Made by a program: the position numbers and the translations under genes
Source of the DNA: Streptomyces sp. A 4/2
Lineage (GTDB): Bacteria > Actinomycetota > Actinomycetes > Streptomycetales > Streptomycetaceae
Direction of reading: 5' to 3'
Assembly: GCF_940670765.1 (NCBI RefSeq)
Contig: NZ_CALNVW010000049.1
Location: forward strand, 144,343 to 208,342
DNA: 64,000 nucleotides
Part shown: positions 59,426 through 64,000 of the stretch, piece after piece
How positions within the stretch are numbered: the first letter of the stretch is position 1
Layout: every line of letters starts with the position of its first letter
The notes under the pieces: model-generated
The model's input: the letters and a program-made list of their open reading frames with translations, nothing else
Told to the model about the DNA's origin: nothing
Database searches by the model: none

Positions 59426-61051
59426 ATGTACTCCACCCAGCCCCACCAGCCCCACCAGCCCGACCGGCGCCGGCCGCCACCGCCGCCCCAGCCGCGCGGC
59501 ATTCCGGACGGGCTGCTGATCGGGCTGATCGTCCTTCTGCTGGGCCTGACCCTCCTGGTCTGGCTCGCGGCGGGTCTGTCGGGGGTACTCACCCACGGTG
59601 CCTGGCCGGACTCCGTGTCCGTCGCGCACACCCCGGTCGCGATCCGCCAACTGGCGGGCTCCCCGCACGACCTGGCGGCGGCCTGGCCGGACACCCCGCC
59701 GTCCCAGCTCCCGGGGTACGGACTCTTCTGGGGCCTGCTGGTCGGCGAGCTGCTGATCCTGCTGGTCCTGACGGTCTTCGTGGTGGGCACCGTGACCCGC
59801 TGGCGAGCACTCCGCACCGCGCAACGAACCGCCGCGGCAGAACCGGCCGACCTCGGCCCCGGCTCCGGCTCCGGCTCCGGCTCCACGGAACAGTTCCCCG
59901 CCTGGCAGCCCGTCACCGGGCAGTTCCCCGTACGGCACGAGACCCCAGCCGGCCCGGACGGAACAGCCGCAGCAGGCACCTCCCCAGCCCCTGCTCCCGC
60001 ACCCGCTCCCGCACCCGTGGAATTCGGCGCGGTCGAAGCCGAAGCGGTAGAAGCCACGGCGCTCGGAGCCGTCGCCCCCGTACCCGCGCGCACGCCCACC
60101 GTCGCGGATCCGCCCCCCGAACTGTCCGACCGGGGCATCCACTTCGGTCCCGCCGAGTCCCGCAGGAACGCCGCCGTCCAGGCCGTACGTGATGCCGCCG
60201 GGCCCGCACTCGTCGTCACCTCGTCGCCCTCGGTCTGGGCGGAGACCAAGGACGCACGGGCCAAACTCGGCCCCGTACTCGTCTACGACCCCGGTCATGT
60301 CTGCGACACCCCGGCCCGGCTCCACTGGTCCCCCACCAGCGGCTGCGAAGACATGGAGACGGCCGCGGCCCGAGCAGTCGCGCTGCTCGCGCCGGTACGC
60401 CCGCAGGCCCGGATCGACGCCACCATGGCGGACACCGCGGAGACGCTCCTGCAGAGCTGGCTGCACGCCGCCGCCATAGACGGCCGCCCTTTCAAGCAGG
60501 TGCACCGCTGGGCCCAGGGCGCGGGCTCGGCCCATGAACCCGTACGGATCCTCCGCACCCACAGCAAGGCATCGAGCGGCGCGGCCGGACTGCTGGAATC
60601 GGCACTCACCGCCCACCCGGAACGCCGGGACGTCGCACAGCAGTTGACGGTACGCGCGCTCAGCGCACTCTCCACGGTCCACATCCGTGAGACATGCACA
60701 CCCAACAGAACCGACACGGTCACGCTGGAATCATTCATCCACGAGGGGGGCACTCTCTATCTGGTGGGTGAAGCAATCGAGGACCCGCGTACGCGCCCCG
60801 GCGCGATGCCGTTGCTCACCGCACTCGCCTCACACGTGGTCGGGCACGGCCGCCGCTTGGCTGCAAGGTCAACTGACGGTCGGCTCGACCCACCAATGGC
60901 GCTCGTCCTCGACGACATCGCGGCCGTGGCCCCGCTCCCCCAGCTCCCGGAGCTCCTGGCGACCGGCCGGGAACAGGGGCTGCACGCGCTGGCCCTGCTC
61001 CGCTCACCCGAACAGGCCCACAGCCGCTGGCCGCACCTGGACCGGGCGTAA
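59426..61051 (+). CDS. VirD4/TraG-like membrane protein with degenerate P-loop
   Basis: 541 residues. Two N-terminal helices (LLIGLIVLLLGLTLLVWLAA and GLLVGELLILLVLTVFVVG), an Ala/Pro-rich linker with GSGSGSGS, then a TraG/VirD4-type domain: GPVLVYDPGHV, LALALLRSPEQ, and LVLDDIAAVAPLPQLPELLATGREQG, which matches the DEAANIAPL-type Walker B region (here DD). The expected Walker A is replaced by HFGPAESRRNAAV, with no GxxGxGK[ST]. It may therefore act as a substrate adaptor without ATP hydrolysis. Starts 1 bp after the VirB4-like stop. Confidence 0.82.
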   Translation: MYSTQPHQPHQPDRRRPPPPPQPRGIPDGLLIGLIVLLLGLTLLVWLAAGLSGVLTHGAWPDSVSVAHTPVAIRQLAGSPHDLAAAWPDTPPSQLPGYGLFWGLLVGELLILLVLTVFVVGTVTRWRALRTAQRTAAAEPADLGPGSGSGSGSTEQFPAWQPVTGQFPVRHETPAGPDGTAAAGTSPAPAPAPAPAPVEFGAVEAEAVEATALGAVAPVPARTPTVADPPPELSDRGIHFGPAESRRNAAVQAVRDAAGPALVVTSSPSVWAETKDARAKLGPVLVYDPGHVCDTPARLHWSPTSGCEDMETAAARAVALLAPVRPQARIDATMADTAETLLQSWLHAAAIDGRPFKQVHRWAQGAGSAHEPVRILRTHSKASSGAAGLLESALTAHPERRDVAQQLTVRALSALSTVHIRETCTPNRTDTVTLESFIHEGGTLYLVGEAIEDPRTRPGAMPLLTALASHVVGHGRRLAARSTDGRLDPPMALVLDDIAAVAPLPQLPELLATGREQGLHALALLRSPEQAHSRWPHLDRA

Positions 61052-61102
61052 GCCCGACCGGCAATCGGGGGCAGCAGCTGAGCGCTCACGACCTCTGCAC
61101 GC

Positions 61103-61819
61103 TCACCACGGCACGGGGGTCCCGTCCCAGGAGAAGAACCCGCCGGTGGGGCCCGCGTCCGGCAGGAGCGCCAGCCGGACAGCACCCCGGGCAGCCTCGG
61201 CCGGATCCCCACCGGTGGCAGCGGCCCGGGGGTTGAGCTCGGTGGCACGCAGGCCAGGAGCGAGCGCGTTGACCTTGAAGCCCTCCTCGGCCAGCGTCTG
61301 TCCGTAGAAGACGGTCAGGGCGTTCAGGGCGGTCTTGGACGACCGGTAGGCCGCACCGCCGCCGTGTCCCGGGGTGAACTGAGGGTTGGGGCTCGTGCTC
61401 CAGGTGAGCGACGCGGTGCCACTGGAGATGTTGACGATCCGCGGGTGCGCGGACCGTCGCAGGGCGGGCAGGAAGGCGTTGGTGACCTCCAGGACCGCGA
61501 ACACGTTCGTCTCGTACGTGCGCCGGAACTCCTCGGCACCGGACTCGGCCGGCGGGGCGAGCGAGGGCGAGATGCCCGCGTTGTTGACCAGGACGTCCAA
61601 GTGCTCCACCTGGGCCGCGGCCTCGGCGACGCTGTCGGGGTCCGTCACGTCGAGGACCAGCAGGCGGGCGCCGCCGCCGATCTCCTCGGCAGCCCGCTGC
61701 CCGCGCCCGGCGTCGCGGGAGCCCACGTACACCGTGAAGCCCTCTGCGGCGAGTTGGGCGGCGATGTGTCTGCCGATGCCTTTGTTGGCACCGGTGACCA
61801 GTGCCGTTCGCTCGTTCAT
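61103..61819 (-). CDS. short-chain dehydrogenase/reductase
   Basis: 238 residues with the classical SDR set: TGANKGIG (residues 9-16), NNAGIS, Ser in NISSGTAS and the Tyr-x-x-x-Lys pair in AAYRSSKTAL. DVTDPDSVAE suggests NADP or NAD binding without further specification. ATG at 61819; the frame upstream to 61876 lacks a better start. It lies 76 bp after the Xre-cupin gene on the same strand and may be controlled by it. Substrate unknown. Confidence 0.92.
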   Translation of the reverse strand: MNERTALVTGANKGIGRHIAAQLAAEGFTVYVGSRDAGRGQRAAEEIGGGARLLVLDVTDPDSVAEAAAQVEHLDVLVNNAGISPSLAPPAESGAEEFRRTYETNVFAVLEVTNAFLPALRRSAHPRIVNISSGTASLTWSTSPNPQFTPGHGGGAAYRSSKTALNALTVFYGQTLAEEGFKVNALAPGLRATELNPRAAATGGDPAEAARGAVRLALLPDAGPTGGFFSWDGTPVPW

Positions 61820-61895
61820 GACACCCAGCATTCCCCCGCTGCGACCGTTCTGCCAGGGACAGTTTGTACCTGGCAACCCGAGGTCCCGGCCCCGT

Positions 61896-62474
61896 TCACA
61901 TCGGGGGGTGGAGGTGGGTGCGCCGTCCGTCGTGATCGAGGATGCACAGGATTTCCGCCGGTCCGCCGTGTGCCTTGATCGCGTGCGGAACCATCGTCGA
62001 GAACTCGGCCGCCTGGCCGGTCTCGACCCGGATAGCGCGCTCGCCGAGGATCAGCGTGACGGTCCCCGAGAGGACCGTGAACCAGTCCGTACCCGGGTGC
62101 ACTCCGAGTTGATCAGCCCCCTTGCCCTTCACCTCTTCCGTGATGCGCATCCTGGCGACGGTGATCCCACCCGGACCCGAACCACGGTTCAGCAGCCAGG
62201 TGGTCACTCCGCGATGATCGTCGCGCTGAGGCCTGATCACGACGTCGTCATCGGTGACGGTCTCCACCAGCTGATCGAGCGAGACGCCCAGCGCACGCGC
62301 CAGCGAGGTCAGCTGGTCCAGGCTGATGCGCCGGTGCCCGGTCTCGATCCGGCTCAGGGTGGAAGGGCTCAGGAAGGCGCGCTCGGCGAGGCTGTCGAGA
62401 GACCAGCCGCGTGCCTGCCGCAGGCTCCTGATGCGCATGCGGACCGTACTGTCCAAATCGCTTTCTTGCGTCAT
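61896..62474 (-). CDS. Xre regulator with C-terminal cupin domain
   Basis: 192 residues. Helix-turn-helix RIRSLRQARGWSLDSLAERA and FLSPSTLSRIETGHRRISL, then a cupin (GADQLGVHPGTDWFTVLSGT, GQAAEFSTMVPHAIKAHGGP, with His residues for a metal). The start ATG at 62472-62474 lies in the centre of a palindrome, so the protein likely shuts its own translation start region. Divergent from the methyltransferase gene 48 bp away, and upstream of the SDR gene. Confidence 0.93.
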   Translation of the reverse strand: MTQESDLDSTVRMRIRSLRQARGWSLDSLAERAFLSPSTLSRIETGHRRISLDQLTSLARALGVSLDQLVETVTDDDVVIRPQRDDHRGVTTWLLNRGSGPGGITVARMRITEEVKGKGADQLGVHPGTDWFTVLSGTVTLILGERAIRVETGQAAEFSTMVPHAIKAHGGPAEILCILDHDGRRTHLHPPM

Positions 62475-62501
62475 ACGCAAGACTGTACGCGTTACACGCA
62501 A
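62466..62501. promoter_or_regulatory. double operator between Xre-cupin and methyltransferase genes
   Basis: TTGCGT-CAT-ACGCAA (62466-62480) is a perfect 6+6 inverted repeat. A second site, ACGCGT-TAC-ACGCAA (62487-62501), repeats the right arm exactly and the left arm partly. The ACGCAA half-sites are 21 bp apart, about two DNA turns, so two regulator dimers could sit on one face. Confidence 0.7.
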
Positions 62502-62521
62502 GGCAGCGTTATCGTCGGCGT

Positions 62522-63373
62522 ATGAACACCACCGATACGCACGCCGCCCACGCGCACCACGGCCATGGCGGGGCCGACGCCGACGCTGCCGTCATGGCCG
62601 AGGTTCTGGAACTGGACGCCGCGGTTCTGGCTGCCTACCTGTCGGAGCTGACTGCCTGGCTGGACGAATTGAGCGACCGGGAACCCGGCCGCATCCTCGA
62701 TCTGGGCAGTGGGACCGGGACCGGCGCCATCGCGCTGGCACGGCGCTTCACGCAGGCCGACGTGACAGGCGTGGATCTCTCCCCGCACATGCTCCACCGG
62801 TTGTCGAAGAAGGCATCCGCCCTCGGCCTCGCCGACCGGGTCCGGGGCCTCCAGGCCGATCTGAACGAGGACTGGCCGGAGTCCGGCACCTACGACCTGG
62901 TCTGGGCGGCCTCGTCGCTGCATCACATGGCCGACCCCGACCGCGTGCTGGCCGGAGCGTTCGACGCCCTGCGGCCGGGCGGTCTCCTGGCCGTGACCGA
63001 GATGGACTTCTTCCCCCGCTTCCTGCCCGACGACCTGGGCATGGGCCGCCCCGGGCTGGAAGCCCGTGTACACGCCACGCTGAACCAGGGCCCGGCCGTC
63101 GACTGGACCGATCACCTGGCCCGCGCGGGCTTCGTGCTGGACACCAAGCGCCTCTTCACGATCGACCTGCCCGCTCCGCTGCCTGCCGCTGCCGCCCGCT
63201 ACGCCCAGGTGTGCCTGGGGAGGATGCGCTCCCGCCTCGACGGGCAGCTGTCCGCCGAGGACCTGGCCACACTCGACACGGTTCTCGCCGACGGAGGCCC
63301 CCACAGCATCCAGCGGCGCGAAGACCTCACTGTCCGGACCACCCGGACCACCTGGGCGGCCCGCCGACCCTGA
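62522..63373 (+). CDS. class I SAM-dependent methyltransferase
   Basis: 283 residues. A His-rich start (HAAHAHHGHGG) precedes the methyltransferase fold: ILDLGSGTGTGAIALARRF is motif I with the SAM-binding glycines, DVTGVDLSPHML motif post-I and YDLVWAASSLHHM motif IV. The UbiE/Mlta_11-like core is complete; the acceptor is not visible. ATG start. Probably under control of the divergent Xre-cupin regulator. Confidence 0.9.
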   Translation: MNTTDTHAAHAHHGHGGADADAAVMAEVLELDAAVLAAYLSELTAWLDELSDREPGRILDLGSGTGTGAIALARRFTQADVTGVDLSPHMLHRLSKKASALGLADRVRGLQADLNEDWPESGTYDLVWAASSLHHMADPDRVLAGAFDALRPGGLLAVTEMDFFPRFLPDDLGMGRPGLEARVHATLNQGPAVDWTDHLARAGFVLDTKRLFTIDLPAPLPAAAARYAQVCLGRMRSRLDGQLSAEDLATLDTVLADGGPHSIQRREDLTVRTTRTTWAARRP

Positions 63374-63383
63374 CCGCCCGACG

Positions 63384-63412
63384 GGGCGGCCCCACTGCGG
63401 TTACGGCCGCCC
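63384..63412. terminator. hairpin between convergent genes
   Basis: GGGCGGCC (63384-63391) pairs with GGCCGCCC (63405-63412). The right arm overlaps the last codons of the convergent acetyltransferase. Confidence 0.6.
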
Positions 63413-63952
63413 GAGCACCATCTCCACTTCCCGCCCGCCCGAGGAGCCGGGGGCGGGAACGGTCACCCCGGACGGTGCGAAGCCGAACTTCCGGTAGAAG
63501 CCGGAAGCCCGCCCGTTCGCCGCGTGCACGAACAGCCGTACCCGCTCCAGCTTCGGGGCATCCAGTGACCAGGCCCACTCGATCGCGCTGCGGAAGAGCT
63601 GTTCCGTGAGACCGGTTCCACGGAACTCGGGGCGCACGTAGACGCCGACCAGATGCGCCTGGGTCACGGAGCTCGCCGCGCCGAGGACACTCTCGGTGCC
63701 GGCGGGCTCGACCAGCACGACCACCGTGCCGGTCCGCTCACCGTTCTTGTTCTCCGCGACGAACTGCCGGGCGTCACCACCGTGCGAAGCGCCCTTCGCA
63801 CGGTCCTGCCAGAAGGAATCGGGCCTGGCGACGGCCTGTGCACGGGTTTCGAGGTACGCGACCGGCGCCGCGGGGTCCTCCAGAGCCATCAGCCGCAGCT
63901 CTTTGACCTTCAGCCACTCCTCGGCCCGTACCGGACGTATCAAGTAATCCAT
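63401..63952 (-). CDS. GNAT family N-acetyltransferase
   Basis: 183 residues. LVGVYVRPEFRGTGLTEQLFRSAI contains the acetyl-CoA loop R-G-T-G-L and ASGFYRKFGFAPSG the closing GNAT motif. ATG at 63952 giving MDYLIRPVRAEEW. No neighbour suggests the substrate. The last 48 bp of the window contain no gene. Confidence 0.9.
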   Translation of the reverse strand: MDYLIRPVRAEEWLKVKELRLMALEDPAAPVAYLETRAQAVARPDSFWQDRAKGASHGGDARQFVAENKNGERTGTVVVLVEPAGTESVLGAASSVTQAHLVGVYVRPEFRGTGLTEQLFRSAIEWAWSLDAPKLERVRLFVHAANGRASGFYRKFGFAPSGVTVPAPGSSGGREVEMVLGRP

Positions 63953-64000
63953 CGTGGGATCGTTCCAGAGGCTTCACGACCACCGCACACAGTTTTTTCG

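Overview
The window is a chromosomal stretch of a Streptomyces species or a very close relative. The evidence is very high GC with strongly GC-biased third codon positions, GTG and TTG starts, AAGGAG-type ribosome sites, a WhiB-like WblA, mycothiol synthase MshD, a Crp of the streptomycete type, DUF397/Xre pairs, and gene order. From memory (not checked), the left part (1-16.4 kb) matches the S. coelicolor crp-wblA region and the right part (25-61 kb) matches its mshD-ppk-pst-pit-csoR region. No IS element, rRNA, CRISPR array or prophage module was seen.

Region 1 (1-16.4 kb) is housekeeping: an alpha/beta hydrolase fragment, a GH4 phospho-glycosidase, a MarP-type membrane protease, CoA-type Nudix hydrolase, endonuclease III, Crp with a candidate autoregulatory site, a metallo-beta-lactamase-fold hydrolase, a second Nudix protein, RidA, a DUF4177 protein, two ArsA-like ATPases, WblA, a class A penicillin-binding protein, a YqeY-like protein, a metallophosphoesterase and tRNA-Pro(CGG) with a strong hairpin after it.

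Region 2 (16.4-25.1 kb) starts right after the tRNA and looks accessory: small and hypothetical proteins, a PASTA-like lipoprotein, acetyltransferase, LysR regulator, SnoaL-like protein, an Xre/DUF397/ATPase-fold regulatory set and a secreted mannose-lectin-like protein. Its most unusual content is a two-gene pair (18764-19853) whose products share a Gly/Asn-rich motif, C-terminal in a helical protein and N-terminal in a three-helix membrane protein. The arrangement resembles bacterial amyloid-signalling (RHIM/BASS-like) pairs.

Region 3 (25.1-45 kb) is centred on phosphate and transport: 5'-nucleotidase, an AraC/MFS divergent pair, MshD, a YtrA-type GntR regulator with an ABC exporter, Ppk with a CHAD protein and a Nudix protein, PHO boxes and pstSCAB, Pit with its DUF47 partner, and CsoR with its operator.

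Region 4 (45-53.4 kb) is envelope-related: lipoprotein, FAD-dependent oxidase, BrkB-family protein, PAP2 phosphatase, transglycosylase/NlpC hydrolase, Ser/Thr kinase and a DUF397 protein. Region 5 (53.8-61.1 kb) is a co-directional cluster of type IV secretion-like genes (small two-helix protein, VirB8-like, VirB6-like, SCO6880-family protein, VirB4-like ATPase, VirD4-like protein with a lost P-loop) and no visible relaxase. Region 6 (61.1-64 kb) has an SDR, an Xre-cupin regulator divergent from a methyltransferase over a neat operator, and a GNAT protein.
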